Positions 17,585 to 26,595 of a stretch of DNA of 64,000 bases are shown piece after piece. The position numbers and the translations under genes are program-made. The notes beneath the pieces are model-generated. The model had not been told where the DNA came from, ran no database searches, and saw only the letters and a program-made list of their open reading frames with translations. Source of the DNA: Janthinobacterium sp. ROICE36 (lineage in GTDB: Bacteria > Pseudomonadota > Gammaproteobacteria > Burkholderiales > Burkholderiaceae_D); the NCBI RefSeq assembly GCF_002869965.1, contig NZ_PEBS01000028.1, positions 1 through 64,000 on the forward strand, in the 5' to 3' direction. Numbering within the stretch: the stretch's first letter is position 1; every line of letters starts with the position of its first letter.

Positions 17585-18637
17585 ATGAAAAAAGTCCTCA
17601 TTTTAGGCGTCAACGGCTTCATCGGCCACCACCTGTCCAAGCGCATCCTGGAAACCACCGACTGGCATGTCTACGGCATGGACATGAATACGGATCGCAT
17701 CACGGAATTGCTGGAAGATGACAACTACAAGTCGCGCATGCACTTCTTCGAAGGCGACATCACGATCAACAAGGAATGGGTCGAGTACCACGTCAAGAAA
17801 TGCGACGTAATCCTGCCGCTGGTTGCCATCGCCACGCCGTCGACCTATGTCAAGCAGCCGCTGCGCGTGTTCGAGCTGGACTTCGAAGCGAACCTGCCTA
17901 TCGTCCGTTCGGCTGCCAAGTACGGCAAGCACCTGGTCTTCCCGTCGACCTCGGAAGTGTATGGCATGTGCCATGACGAGGAATTCGATCCGGAAAACTC
18001 GGAACTGATCTGCGGCCCCATCAACAAGCCGCGCTGGATCTATTCGAACGCCAAGCAGCTGATGGACCGCGTGATCTGGGGCTACGGCATGGAAGGTTTG
18101 AACTTCACCCTGTTCCGTCCCTTCAACTGGATCGGCGCCGGCCTCGATTCGATCCACACGCCGAAAGAAGGCTCCTCGCGGGTAGTGACGCAATTCTTTG
18201 GCCATATCGTGCGCGGCGAAAACATCTCGCTGGTCGATGGCGGCGCGCAAAAACGCGCGTTTACCTACATCGATGACGGCATCGATGCGCTGATGCGCAT
18301 TATCGCCAACAAGAATGGCATCGCCAGCGGCAAGATCTACAACATTGGCAATCCAGTTAACAATTACTCGATCCGCGACCTGGCCGGCATGATGCTGAGC
18401 CTGGCTGCCGAGTATCCTGAATATGCCGAAGGCGCGAAACACGTGAACATCGTGGAAACGACTTCGGGCGCCTACTACGGTGCCGGCTACCAGGACGTGC
18501 AAAACCGCGTGCCGAAAATCACGAATACCTGCGAAGAACTGGGCTGGGCGCCGAGCACCACCATGGCCGATTCCCTGCGCAATATTTTCGATGCCTACCG
18601 CAGCCAGGTAGCCCAAGCCAAAGCCTTGATGGATTAA
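17585..18637 (+). CDS. NAD-dependent UDP-glucuronate decarboxylase / UDP-4-keto-pentose synthase (ArnA C-terminal type)
   Basis: A 350-residue extended short-chain dehydrogenase. It has the NAD-binding motif GVNGFIGHHL at residues 8-17, FPSTSEVYGMC with the Ser-Glu pair used by ArnA, the YSNAK catalytic Tyr-Lys pair, FRPFNWIGAG, and QKRAFTYIDDGIDAL, which matches the ArnA arginine region. It would oxidise and decarboxylate UDP-glucuronate to UDP-4-keto-arabinose. Free-standing enzymes of this type in Ralstonia were described as bifunctional UDP-4-keto-pentose/UDP-xylose synthases, so some UDP-xylose formation is possible. Its last base is the first base of the arnD start. Confidence 0.88.
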   Translation: MKKVLILGVNGFIGHHLSKRILETTDWHVYGMDMNTDRITELLEDDNYKSRMHFFEGDITINKEWVEYHVKKCDVILPLVAIATPSTYVKQPLRVFELDFEANLPIVRSAAKYGKHLVFPSTSEVYGMCHDEEFDPENSELICGPINKPRWIYSNAKQLMDRVIWGYGMEGLNFTLFRPFNWIGAGLDSIHTPKEGSSRVVTQFFGHIVRGENISLVDGGAQKRAFTYIDDGIDALMRIIANKNGIASGKIYNIGNPVNNYSIRDLAGMMLSLAAEYPEYAEGAKHVNIVETTSGAYYGAGYQDVQNRVPKITNTCEELGWAPSTTMADSLRNIFDAYRSQVAQAKALMD

Positions 18638-19596
18638 TGTTGAGCAAGCCGTTCCTGACCCTGAAGATCGACGTCGATACCTATCGCGGCACCCGTGTCG
18701 GCATGGGCAATCTGGTGCGCATGCTGGCCGCGCACCAGGCCAAGGCCACTTTTCTATTCTCGCTGGGCCCCGACCACACGGGCTGGGCCCTGCGGCGCGC
18801 CTTGCGGCCCGGTTTTTTCAGCAAGGTGTCACGCACTTCGGTGGTCGAGCACTACGGCTTGAAAACATTGATGTACGGCACCTTGCTGCCGGGACCCGAT
18901 ATCGGCAAGCAATGCGCGGCGCAATTGCGCGCCGTGCGCGATGCCGGTTTCGAGTGCGGCATCCACACCTGGGATCACACCCTGTGGCAAGACAACGTGG
19001 CCAAACGCAACGCTGCCTGGACCATCAACCTGATGCGCAAGGCCGCCAGGCGCTATGAACAGGTGTTTGGCGTGGCGCCGCACACGCATGGCGCGGCCGG
19101 CTGGCAAATGAATGTCAGCGCCTTTATCGAACACGACACGGCCGGCTACCGCTTTGCGTCCGATGGCCGCGTCATGCTCGACGCGCGCGGCGCCATGCTG
19201 CATCCGAGCAATGGCCCGCATCGCGTGCGCAATGGCAACACCATCCTGCAATGCGTGCAATTGCCCACCACCCTGCCCACTCTGGATGAGTTGCTGGGCT
19301 GCGAAATCGACGGCAAACTGATCACGACCGGCAATGTTGCCGCACACATATTGTCGCTGACGGCGGACAATCCCCGTGACCACGTGTATACCTTGCATGC
19401 GGAACTTGAAGGACAGAAACTCGCCCCCATTTTCGAACAACTGCTGGCTGGCTGGACAGCCCAGGGCTACCAGTTTGCAGCGATGGGCGATTATTATGAA
19501 AAGATAAAAGACTCCGACTTGCCCGTTTGTCCCATCACCTGGGATGAGTTGCCCGGGCGTTCGGGACGCCTGATTGTGCAGGGCAAAGCCGCCTGA
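18637..19596 (+). CDS. arnD: Ara4FN-phosphoundecaprenol deformylase (ArnD type)
   Basis: A 319-residue NodB-homology deacetylase that removes the formyl group from Ara4FN on the lipid carrier before transfer to lipid A. The metal-binding pieces are LKIDVDTYRGTRVG near residue 10 and CGIHTWDHTLW near 108, with a later HTHGAAGWQ segment. The length is slightly above E. coli ArnD (about 300). It starts at the stop of the decarboxylase gene (one-base overlap, TAATG). With it, the window holds ArnT, B, C, the two ArnA halves and D; ArnE/F flippase and Ugd genes are not seen. Confidence 0.9.
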   Translation: MLSKPFLTLKIDVDTYRGTRVGMGNLVRMLAAHQAKATFLFSLGPDHTGWALRRALRPGFFSKVSRTSVVEHYGLKTLMYGTLLPGPDIGKQCAAQLRAVRDAGFECGIHTWDHTLWQDNVAKRNAAWTINLMRKAARRYEQVFGVAPHTHGAAGWQMNVSAFIEHDTAGYRFASDGRVMLDARGAMLHPSNGPHRVRNGNTILQCVQLPTTLPTLDELLGCEIDGKLITTGNVAAHILSLTADNPRDHVYTLHAELEGQKLAPIFEQLLAGWTAQGYQFAAMGDYYEKIKDSDLPVCPITWDELPGRSGRLIVQGKAA

Positions 19597-19672
19597 ATGC
19601 TGTATTGTTGCACCTGGATGCGTTGCCAGATTAAAAAAACAGCGCTGATGATCACCGTTCAGGAGAGAACCT

Positions 19673-20143
19673 GTGGCTGATAGCCAATCCCTCGTTAGCA
19701 TACCCGACTTTAGCGCCGCCATGACCAGCGGCAAGACCTTTCAGTTGCTGGGCCGTCCGGCCAAGGCCACGGTGCTGTTTTTCTATCCAAAGGACAACAC
19801 CCCCGGCTGCACGACTGAAAACATCGCCTTCCGTGATGCCTATCCGCAATTTATTGCCGCCGGCGTGGAAATCTACGGCATCAGCCGCGATTCCCTGCGC
19901 TCGCACGAAAGCTTCAAAGCCAAGCTGGAACTGCCATTCGAGCTCATTTCCGACCCGGACGAAGCCGTATGTCTGCTGTTTAACGTCATGAAGATGAAAC
20001 AGATGTATGGCAAGACGGTCCGTGGCGTCGAACGCAGCACGTTTGTGATTGACGCCCAGGGCCGATTGGTGAAAGAATGGAGAGGCGTGAAGGTCGCAAC
20101 TCACGTGGAAGAAGTGCTGGAATGCATGGCGCGTCTGAATTGA
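19673..20143 (+). CDS. Peroxiredoxin, Bcp/PrxQ family
   Basis: A 156-residue thiol peroxidase that reduces hydroperoxides. The peroxidatic cysteine is C46 in NTPGCTTEN. The resolving cysteine five residues later, as in E. coli Bcp, is replaced (position 51 is Ile). Cys100 in DPDEAVCLLF could act instead, or the enzyme may be one-cysteine. The start is a GTG at 19673 preceded by a strong AGGAGAG site. It follows arnD by 76 bases on the same strand. Peroxiredoxin and phoH genes are often neighbours in Burkholderiales, so this marks the return to the core chromosome after the arn genes. Confidence 0.88.
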   Translation: MADSQSLVSIPDFSAAMTSGKTFQLLGRPAKATVLFFYPKDNTPGCTTENIAFRDAYPQFIAAGVEIYGISRDSLRSHESFKAKLELPFELISDPDEAVCLLFNVMKMKQMYGKTVRGVERSTFVIDAQGRLVKEWRGVKVATHVEEVLECMARLN

Positions 20144-20454
20144 TCATCTGTTGTGATCGCATGCGCGTTGTCGGCATCCAGCCAGCTTAGTTCGAAACTA
20201 TCTCAACCTTAGCTCAACCGCAGTTCAGTTCACGGTACCTATCGCCATTTTGAGTCAACGAAGCGCCTCCACCCACTCCGCCAGGCGGGCCTGTAGCCCG
20301 CCGATGGCGTCCATGACCGGCCATGCTGCCGGCCTTCCGGCAGTTTCTCGTCCTGTAGCATTGTTGTTCCCCCGCATCCACCCCATGAGAAGTGCCGCCA
20401 GAAGCTGGCTGCCCATGGGCGATTCATTCCAGAAATTTTTTGATTGAGATCCTG
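20144..20454. other. Intergenic region before phoH
   Basis: This 311-base stretch holds no gene that I can support. It has a short CTCAACC-rich segment near 20190-20230 and GC-rich inverted-repeat sequence around 20280-20345. It presumably contains the bcp transcript end and the phoH promoter. A GTG at 20392 would extend phoH in frame, but the extra residues look non-coding. Confidence 0.4.
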
Positions 20455-22260
20455 ATGCCACTGCCAAAATTACCGAGCAAGCCAGCCACCATCCTGGCAA
20501 CCCAAGATTACCCAACCGTAGGCGCAGCGCGCCCGGCCACCAAAACCCCGGCAGCCAAGAAAGTGGCTGCACCGATCATTGAAGCGGCGATCGCCGAAGT
20601 TGCCAAGCCGGTCCGCAATGCGGCCACGAAGATCAAGCAAGTGGCGGCCCTGATGGTCGCCAAGCCGGCGCCTGCGCCAGCCGTTGCCGCGCCGGCGGCC
20701 GCACCAGCGGCGCCAGCAAAAGCCGCGCCGGTGACAAAAGGCAAGGTCACGCCGATCAAATCCGTCAAACAGGTTGAGCAAGCGCATCCGGCCAAGCACA
20801 AGGCGGTCGAAGTGCAGCTCAAGTCGTCCGCCAGCCGCGCCGCCGACCAGCGCGGCATCAGCAAGCTGTTCGTGCTCGACACCAACGTGCTGATGCACGA
20901 TCCATCGTCGCTGTTCCGCTTCGAGGAACACGATGTGTATCTGCCGATGATGACCTTGGAAGAGCTGGACAACCATAAAAAGGGCATGACGGAAGTGGCG
21001 CGCAATGCACGCCAGGTGTCGCGTACCCTCGATGCCCTGATCAGCAATACGGATGACGACGCCATCGAACACGGTATCTTGCTGTCCAAGCTGGGCAACA
21101 AGGATGCCAAGGGCCGCTTGTTCTTCCAGACGCGCTTGCAAAGCGCCGACTTGCCGGCTGGCTTGCCAGTGGGCAAGGCCGACAACCAGATCCTCGCCGT
21201 CGTGCGTTCGCTGGAATCGGAACAGGCAGGCCGCCCCGTCGTGCTGGTGTCGAAAGACATCAACATGCGCATCAAGGCGCGCGCGCTGGGCTTGCCAGCC
21301 GAAGATTACTTCAACGACCATGTGCTGGAAGACACGGACTTGCTGTACTCGGGCATCGTGCAATTGCCGGACGACTTCTGGAACAAGCACGGCAAGGACA
21401 TGGAATCGTGGCAGGAAAGCAAGAACGGCTACAGCTCCACCTTCTACCGCGTGACGGGGCCCTTCATTCCATCGCTGCTGGTCAACCAGTTCATCTACCT
21501 GGAACCGAAAAACGGCGAAACGCCGTTCTATGGTCAAGTCAAGCAGATCAACGGCAAGACGGCAGTGCTGCAAACCCTGCGCGACTTCAGCCACACGAAG
21601 AACAATGTGTGGGGCGTGACGGCGCGCAACCGCGAGCAGAACTTCGCGCTGAACCTCTTGATGAATCCGGAATGCGACTTCGTCACCTTGCTGGGCCAGG
21701 CCGGTACCGGCAAGACCTTGCTGGCCCTGGCCGCCGGCCTGGCGCAAGTGCTGGAAACCAAGCTCTACAATGAAATCATCGTCACCCGCGTGACGGTGCC
21801 CGTCGGCGAAGATATCGGTTTCCTGCCAGGCACGGAAGAAGAAAAGATGTCGCCATGGATGGGTGCCTTCGACGACAATCTGGAAGTGCTGAACAAGTCC
21901 GACTCCGATGGCGGCGAATGGGGCCGTGCGGCAACGCAAGACCTGATCCGTTCGCGCATCAAGATCAAGTCGCTCAACTTCATGCGCGGGCGCACGTTTG
22001 TCAACAAGTTCCTCATCATCGATGAAGCGCAAAACTTGACGCCGAAGCAAGTCAAGACCCTGGTCACGCGCGCCGGTCCCGGCACAAAGATCCTGTGCTT
22101 GGGCAACATCGCCCAGATCGACACGCCGTACCTGACGGAAGGCTCCAGCGGCCTGACCTACGTGGTCGACCGTTTCAAGGGTTGGACGCACAGCGGCCAC
22201 GTCACCCTGGCCCGCGGCGAGCGTTCGCGCCTGGCCGACCACGCCAGCGAAGTGCTGTAA
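20455..22260 (+). CDS. PIN-PhoH family ATPase/ribonuclease (PhoH2/YlaK-like)
   Basis: A 601-residue protein with three parts. The first ~130 residues are a low-complexity Ala/Pro/Lys-rich tail. Next is a PIN nuclease domain (FVLDTNVLMHDP, LEELDNHKKG, VSKDINMRIKA carry the acidic residues). The rest is a PhoH P-loop ATPase with Walker A GQAGTGKTLLALAA and Walker B FLIIDEAQNLTPKQ. Proteins of this architecture couple RNA unwinding to cleavage in the one mycobacterial case studied. The ATG at 20455 is chosen because MPLPKLPSKP begins there. The N-terminal tail is longer than in most relatives and likely disordered. A terminator hairpin follows the gene. Confidence 0.9.
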   Translation: MPLPKLPSKPATILATQDYPTVGAARPATKTPAAKKVAAPIIEAAIAEVAKPVRNAATKIKQVAALMVAKPAPAPAVAAPAAAPAAPAKAAPVTKGKVTPIKSVKQVEQAHPAKHKAVEVQLKSSASRAADQRGISKLFVLDTNVLMHDPSSLFRFEEHDVYLPMMTLEELDNHKKGMTEVARNARQVSRTLDALISNTDDDAIEHGILLSKLGNKDAKGRLFFQTRLQSADLPAGLPVGKADNQILAVVRSLESEQAGRPVVLVSKDINMRIKARALGLPAEDYFNDHVLEDTDLLYSGIVQLPDDFWNKHGKDMESWQESKNGYSSTFYRVTGPFIPSLLVNQFIYLEPKNGETPFYGQVKQINGKTAVLQTLRDFSHTKNNVWGVTARNREQNFALNLLMNPECDFVTLLGQAGTGKTLLALAAGLAQVLETKLYNEIIVTRVTVPVGEDIGFLPGTEEEKMSPWMGAFDDNLEVLNKSDSDGGEWGRAATQDLIRSRIKIKSLNFMRGRTFVNKFLIIDEAQNLTPKQVKTLVTRAGPGTKILCLGNIAQIDTPYLTEGSSGLTYVVDRFKGWTHSGHVTLARGERSRLADHASEVL

Positions 22261-22295
22261 GTTATAGCGGGCAGCGCAAGCTGCCCAGTCATGCA

Positions 22296-22332
22296 AAAGC
22301 CCCGGCTGCAGCGATGCAGGCGGGGCTTTTTT
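22296..22332 (+). terminator. Rho-independent terminator after phoH
   Basis: AAAGCCCCG pairs with CGGGGCTTT and is followed by a T run (TTTTTT), with a partly paired GC-rich loop between. It lies 36 bases after the PhoH stop codon and before the next plus-strand gene, which therefore probably has its own promoter. Confidence 0.85.
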
Positions 22333-22399
22333 CATGTGCGCGACTTTTCCCTGCGACATGTTCTAATACCGCTCTCTTTCCTCCTGGACTCCGTATCCG

Positions 22400-23074
22400 A
22401 TGCCTCCCGCCTTCCAGTTGCTGCTTGCCCTCCTCATCTTCATGTTGATCCACATTTCCGTCATGGCGGCCTGCGCCAGGCTGTTCGGCATCACGGTCCG
22501 CAGCGTCAGCTATGGCGTGGGACCGACCTTGCTGACGCTGGGGAAAGTGAAGATCAGGCTGCTGCCCCTGGCCGGCAGCTTGATGCTGAAAGATACGCGC
22601 GAGGAAACGCTGTATGACGACGACCCCTGCCTTGACGCCTATAACTTCCAGCCGTTGTGGAAGCAGTTCGTGTTGCCGCTGAGCGGCGTGGCCGTCTTGC
22701 TGGCCTTGTCGCTGGGCATCATGGGAGCCTCGGGCTGGGACAGCTTTGTCGCTGCCTTCGGGCAAATCATCCACGGCGCGCTGGCACCGCTGTCGGCGGC
22801 GCAGGAATTGCTCGGTGACGGCGCAACGTTTGCCCGCACGCACGGCTTTGCGCTGGTATTCGCCTTGTGCTCATTCAAACTGTGCGCCTTCAACCTGCTG
22901 CCGTTTGCCGGCTTGAACGGTGGGCAGGCGCTGCTGGCCATCGCGCGCGGCGGCAAGCCCTATGTGGCGTGGGAAGAGTCGGTAGCGAAGTGGCTATTGC
23001 TGCCGGGTCTGGCGATCTTGCTGGCGTGGGTAGTGGCGTTTTGCTGGTATGGCTGGAAAGCGCTACCAGTGTAA
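22400..23074 (+). CDS. Membrane protein resembling a catalytically inactive M50 (site-2 protease) family member
   Basis: A 224-residue protein with about four to five membrane segments. The first segment (LIHISVMAACARLFGITVRS followed by VSYGVGP) lines up by eye with the RseP/M50 zinc-site helix HEFGHFWVARRCGV and the following FSIGFG. The active-site HExxH is here HISVM, so both the catalytic Glu and the second His are missing. The C-terminal LLPFAGLNGGQALL lines up with the M50 motif LFPLPVLDGGHLL, with the zinc-ligand Asp changed to Asn. PDZ domains are absent. The homology is my inference from these two segments. The role is unknown; a substrate-binding or regulatory pseudo-protease is one option. 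Confidence 0.6.
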   Translation: MPPAFQLLLALLIFMLIHISVMAACARLFGITVRSVSYGVGPTLLTLGKVKIRLLPLAGSLMLKDTREETLYDDDPCLDAYNFQPLWKQFVLPLSGVAVLLALSLGIMGASGWDSFVAAFGQIIHGALAPLSAAQELLGDGATFARTHGFALVFALCSFKLCAFNLLPFAGLNGGQALLAIARGGKPYVAWEESVAKWLLLPGLAILLAWVVAFCWYGWKALPV

Positions 23075-23097
23075 GGCAGCGCCGCAAAGTCGCCCAA

Positions 23098-24465
23098 TCA
23101 GCCGACCAGCACCAGCTTGCGGTTAACAAATTCCATGATGCCCAGGTCGGACAATTCGCGGCCATAGCCTGAATGCTTCACGCCGCCGAATGGCAGGTCC
23201 GGTGCCGTGATGGCGGGCGAGTTGATGAAGACCATGCCCGTCTCGATCTGGCTGGCCAGACGCTTGCCGCGCGCCACATCGGCCGTGATGATGGTGCCGC
23301 CCAGACCGAATGGCGAGTCATTCGCCAGCGCGATGGCTTCCTGCTCGTTGCTGACACGGAAAATCATGGCCACGGGGGCAAAAAATTCCTGGTAGTACAC
23401 GGGGTTCGACGGCGCCACCTCGGCCAGGATGGTCGGCTGCAGGAAGTAGCCCGGGCGCTCGATGCGCTGGCCACCCAGCAGCACCTTGGCGCCCCCTTCC
23501 AAGGCCTGGCCGATTTGCTTGACGGCCAGCTCCAGCGCCGCCTCGCTGGACAGTGGAGCCAGCGTAGTCTCAGCGTCCATGGGGTCGCCTGGCTGCAATT
23601 TCGCCAGTTCCGCCTGGAAGCGCTCGACAAAGATGTCGGCGATGCTGTCGAGCAAAATGAAGCGCTTCGAGCCATCGCATACCTGGCCCGCGTTCTGGAT
23701 GCGGCCGATGACGGCCAGTTTGACGGCCAGATCCATGTCGGCGTCGTCGAGCACGATGAAAGCGTCGCTGCCGCCCAATTCCATCGTGGTTTTCTTCAGG
23801 GCTTTGCCTGCCGTGGCGGCCACAGAGGCGCCAGCCCGCTCACTGCCCGTCAGCGCCACGCCTTGCACACGCACGTCGGCAATCGCCGTGGCCACTTGCT
23901 CACTGGAAAAGAAAGCATTCGTGTAGGCGCCCGCCGGCGCACCCGCGTCGAGGAACAGTTTTTCAAAGGCCAGCGCGCACTGGGGCACGTTGGAAGCATG
24001 TTTTACCACCAAGGTGTTGCCTGCCATCAGGTTCGGTCCTGCCACCCTGGCTAGTTGGTAATAGGGGAAATTCCACGGTTCGACGCAGAATATCACGCCC
24101 AACGGCGCGATTTCCACCGTCGCTTCACCGCGCTTGACGTCGAGTGGCTTGGGCGCCAGGAATTGCTCGGCATTGTCGGCGTAATAATCGAGAATCTGCA
24201 CGCACAGCGCTACTTCCTGCTGTGCTTCCTTGAACAGTTTGCCCATTTCCATGGTAATCAATTTGGCGAAATCATCGCGCTGTTCTTGCAACAGCGTGGC
24301 CGCTTTCTTGACCACAGCCTTGCGCTCGGCAAAGCTGCGCTGGCGCCAGTCGCTCTCGAAGGTGGTGGCGGCCTGGGCCAATATACTGTCCATTTGCGCA
24401 TCGCTATGCGGAGTGAAAGTCTGCTCGATCTGTTCGCTGTAGGGATTCGTGGTCTGATAGCTCAT
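23098..24465 (-). CDS. NAD(P)-dependent aldehyde dehydrogenase (succinate-semialdehyde dehydrogenase-like, Sad/YneI type)
   Basis: A 455-residue soluble enzyme oxidising an aldehyde, possibly succinate semialdehyde, to the acid. Catalytic features are the general base Glu in TTMELGGSDAF, the nucleophilic Cys in QNAGQVCDGSKR, FCVEPWNFPYYQLAR in the cofactor/substrate channel, and FGGVKHSGYGREL at the C-terminus. The start is the ATG at 24465 (MSYQTTNPYS), which has AAGGAAA upstream; a longer frame to 24567 lacks support. The short ~455-residue form without an N-terminal extension matches the Sad/YneI group. The gene is convergent with the M50-like gene and stands alone. Confidence 0.88.
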   Translation of the reverse strand: MSYQTTNPYSEQIEQTFTPHSDAQMDSILAQAATTFESDWRQRSFAERKAVVKKAATLLQEQRDDFAKLITMEMGKLFKEAQQEVALCVQILDYYADNAEQFLAPKPLDVKRGEATVEIAPLGVIFCVEPWNFPYYQLARVAGPNLMAGNTLVVKHASNVPQCALAFEKLFLDAGAPAGAYTNAFFSSEQVATAIADVRVQGVALTGSERAGASVAATAGKALKKTTMELGGSDAFIVLDDADMDLAVKLAVIGRIQNAGQVCDGSKRFILLDSIADIFVERFQAELAKLQPGDPMDAETTLAPLSSEAALELAVKQIGQALEGGAKVLLGGQRIERPGYFLQPTILAEVAPSNPVYYQEFFAPVAMIFRVSNEQEAIALANDSPFGLGGTIITADVARGKRLASQIETGMVFINSPAITAPDLPFGGVKHSGYGRELSDLGIMEFVNRKLVLVG

Positions 24466-24570
24466 CTGATTTCCTTGGTCGTGGTGCCCCGGGGAAGGCG
24501 CGGGGTAGCTTAACAGTATGCTGGTAAGCGGCCGACGCGACAGTACGCACGCGAACATAGTGGCCAAAGA

Positions 24571-24596
24571 CCACAGGCGCCTCGCGGCGCCTGTGG
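24571..24596 (-). terminator. Strong GC hairpin downstream of the serine hydrolase gene
   Basis: Perfect 10-base arms CCACAGGCGC (24571-24580) and GCGCCTGTGG (24587-24596) with a 6-base loop lie 26 bases past the stop of the minus-strand serine hydrolase. The downstream side has only a weak T stretch (TCTTTGG), so termination efficiency is uncertain. Confidence 0.5.
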
Positions 24597-24622
24597 AGGA
24601 ATCACTAGTCGACCGGAACGGC

Positions 24623-26305
24623 TTAATTCACCCGCTTGGCTGGCATATCCTGTCCTTCCTGGCGCAGCACCAGTTGCTCTGTCTTGCCATCGGCATCCTT
24701 GCTGAAACGCACTTCCGCATCGACTTCATTCGAGAAGAAAGCCGTCTCGCTCATGGGCAGCATGGCCAGCTTGCGGAAACCCGTCACCTGGGCGAAGAAC
24801 TTGTCGCCTTCGCGCGTCACCTCCAGGTAGACCTCGGGCGCCAGCGCATAGCGGCCCACGTAGGCATCGAATTGTGCAGTCGTCATGGCGACCACCGTAC
24901 GGGCCGGCTTGACGGCGCTGGCCCGCTCGTGCACGGACTTCGATTCGCCGCCATCGTTGAGGATCAGCTGCGCCTCGCCCTTGGGACCTCGCTCGAACTC
25001 GGCAGTGGTGAGGGTATTCTCAATCAAAAAACCATTGGGCGAATAGGCCAGCAGACGCTGCGCCGGGCGCCCCGTACGCTGCAGCAACAGGGTGCCCTCG
25101 AAGTTGCGGATCGTGTAGCCAGCCTTGTCATTGATGGTGTACACGCCCGCATACGCATCGAGGATGGCGGGCTTGAGCGTAATGACCTTGATCTCGGGAT
25201 ACGGCCGGCCCACGGCGATGGCGGCCGCCTTGCGGGCGACCACATCGGGATCGACCAGGCCCGTGTCCGAGTTTTCCAGCACGGCCACGTAGACTTTTTC
25301 CTTCGGCAAACGCATCGCATACGTGGAAAAACCATTGATACCGCCACTATGGTGGATGACGGGGGTGTTTTGCCAGGTGCCCACCTTCCAGCCAAAGCCG
25401 GAACGGGTCGCCTTGCCATCGTTCAACTTGGCCTGCGTGAACGCTTGCTGCCAGGTGGCGGCCTTGAGCAGCTTGCCGTCCGAGATGGCCGCATCCCAGC
25501 GCGCCAGGTCGTCCACGGTGGAAACGAGCGCGCCGGCCGCATACGGCTGCGTCATGCTCAGGGGCAAGTTTGGTACATAGGCCTCGCCCGAACGGATATG
25601 CCCGGCCGCGCGCTTGACGGGCCGGCGCTCGTGGCCTTCGTATGCCGTGTCGTTCATGCCCAGCGGCACGAATATCTGCTGTTCCACAAACGTGGCATAC
25701 GGCTGGCCCGATGCCTTTTCAATGATGGCGCCCAGCAGGAAATAGCCGGAACTGCTGTAACTCCATTGCGTGCCAGGTTCAAAGTCCAGGGGATCGTTCT
25801 TGAAGAAATCGATCATTTGCGCCACGCTCAAGTCTTTCGTGCTGTTGGGCACAAATTCCGGCTTCCTCGTGTAGTCATGGATGCCGGACGTGTGCGCGAG
25901 CAGTTGCCCGATCGTGATTTTCTTGCCATGCGTCGGGTAATCGGGCAGGAATGTCGTGATGTCATCGGTGACGGCCAGCTTGCCCTGGTCGGCCAGCCGC
26001 AGGATGGCGACGGCCGTGAATTGCTTGGAAATGGAACCCAGGCGCAGCGACATGTCGGGCGTCAGCGGCTGGCCATCGAGCACACTGGCCAGGCCATACG
26101 CCTTGCGCAACAGGGGCTGACCATCCTTGACGACGATGACGACGGCGCCCGGTTCCGTGGCCTTGTAATAGGGAGCGATGCTGGCATCGATTTGCGCGGC
26201 CAGCGCTTGCTGCTGCTGGCTCAGTGGAGCGGGCTGGTCGGCCCAGGTGGACGCTGCTTGCAACAGGATCAGGGTGGCGAGGCAGATGCTGGAAACTTTA
26301 AACAT
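24623..26305 (-). CDS. Exported serine hydrolase, beta-lactamase/PBP4* (class C fold) family
   Basis: A 560-residue periplasmic protein with a signal peptide (MFKVSSICLATLILLQAAST, cleavage near TWA-D). The catalytic Ser-x-x-Lys is in RLGSISKQF near residue 95. The Tyr-x-Asn-type motif is YSSSGYF near 185, and the third motif is HHSGGINGF near 325. The last ~180 residues form a lipocalin-like or beta-rich domain common in this family. Likely activities are an esterase, D-aminopeptidase or peptidoglycan-associated hydrolase; a true beta-lactamase is not implied. It stands alone on the minus strand. Confidence 0.87.
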   Translation of the reverse strand: MFKVSSICLATLILLQAASTWADQPAPLSQQQQALAAQIDASIAPYYKATEPGAVVIVVKDGQPLLRKAYGLASVLDGQPLTPDMSLRLGSISKQFTAVAILRLADQGKLAVTDDITTFLPDYPTHGKKITIGQLLAHTSGIHDYTRKPEFVPNSTKDLSVAQMIDFFKNDPLDFEPGTQWSYSSSGYFLLGAIIEKASGQPYATFVEQQIFVPLGMNDTAYEGHERRPVKRAAGHIRSGEAYVPNLPLSMTQPYAAGALVSTVDDLARWDAAISDGKLLKAATWQQAFTQAKLNDGKATRSGFGWKVGTWQNTPVIHHSGGINGFSTYAMRLPKEKVYVAVLENSDTGLVDPDVVARKAAAIAVGRPYPEIKVITLKPAILDAYAGVYTINDKAGYTIRNFEGTLLLQRTGRPAQRLLAYSPNGFLIENTLTTAEFERGPKGEAQLILNDGGESKSVHERASAVKPARTVVAMTTAQFDAYVGRYALAPEVYLEVTREGDKFFAQVTGFRKLAMLPMSETAFFSNEVDAEVRFSKDADGKTEQLVLRQEGQDMPAKRVN

Positions 26306-26595
26306 GTAGACCGCTTTCCAAAGAAGGATGAACAGGCATGACCAGGGCCCCTGGCGGCAGCTATCGGGCGGGCGCGTTTGCCTTAGAAAATATTTCCAAT
26401 TAGCTCACTCAGCCTAACAGAGACAATCAGGAGCAAAACTCCCCATTTGTCACAGGGTGCTGTGCACGCCAACTTGCCGCTTTGATTTTTGCGAAAAGAT
26501 CCGGCGGCAGCTGGCCGCAGAAAGCTGAAATTTACGTATATACCACAAATGAAACATTCATTCATGAAATGAATAATGCCCATTAATACTGTGAA

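Noticed and set aside
24623..26305. Antibiotic-hydrolysing beta-lactamase
   Set aside because: The Ser-x-x-Lys, Tyr and HxGG motifs fit the broad serine hydrolase family, but length, extra C-terminal domain and absence of an AmpR-like neighbour do not support a dedicated resistance enzyme.
26383..26583. 66-codon minus-strand ORF in the AT-rich gap
   Set aside because: No visible ribosome-binding site, unusual composition and no similarity that I recognise; not enough to call a gene.
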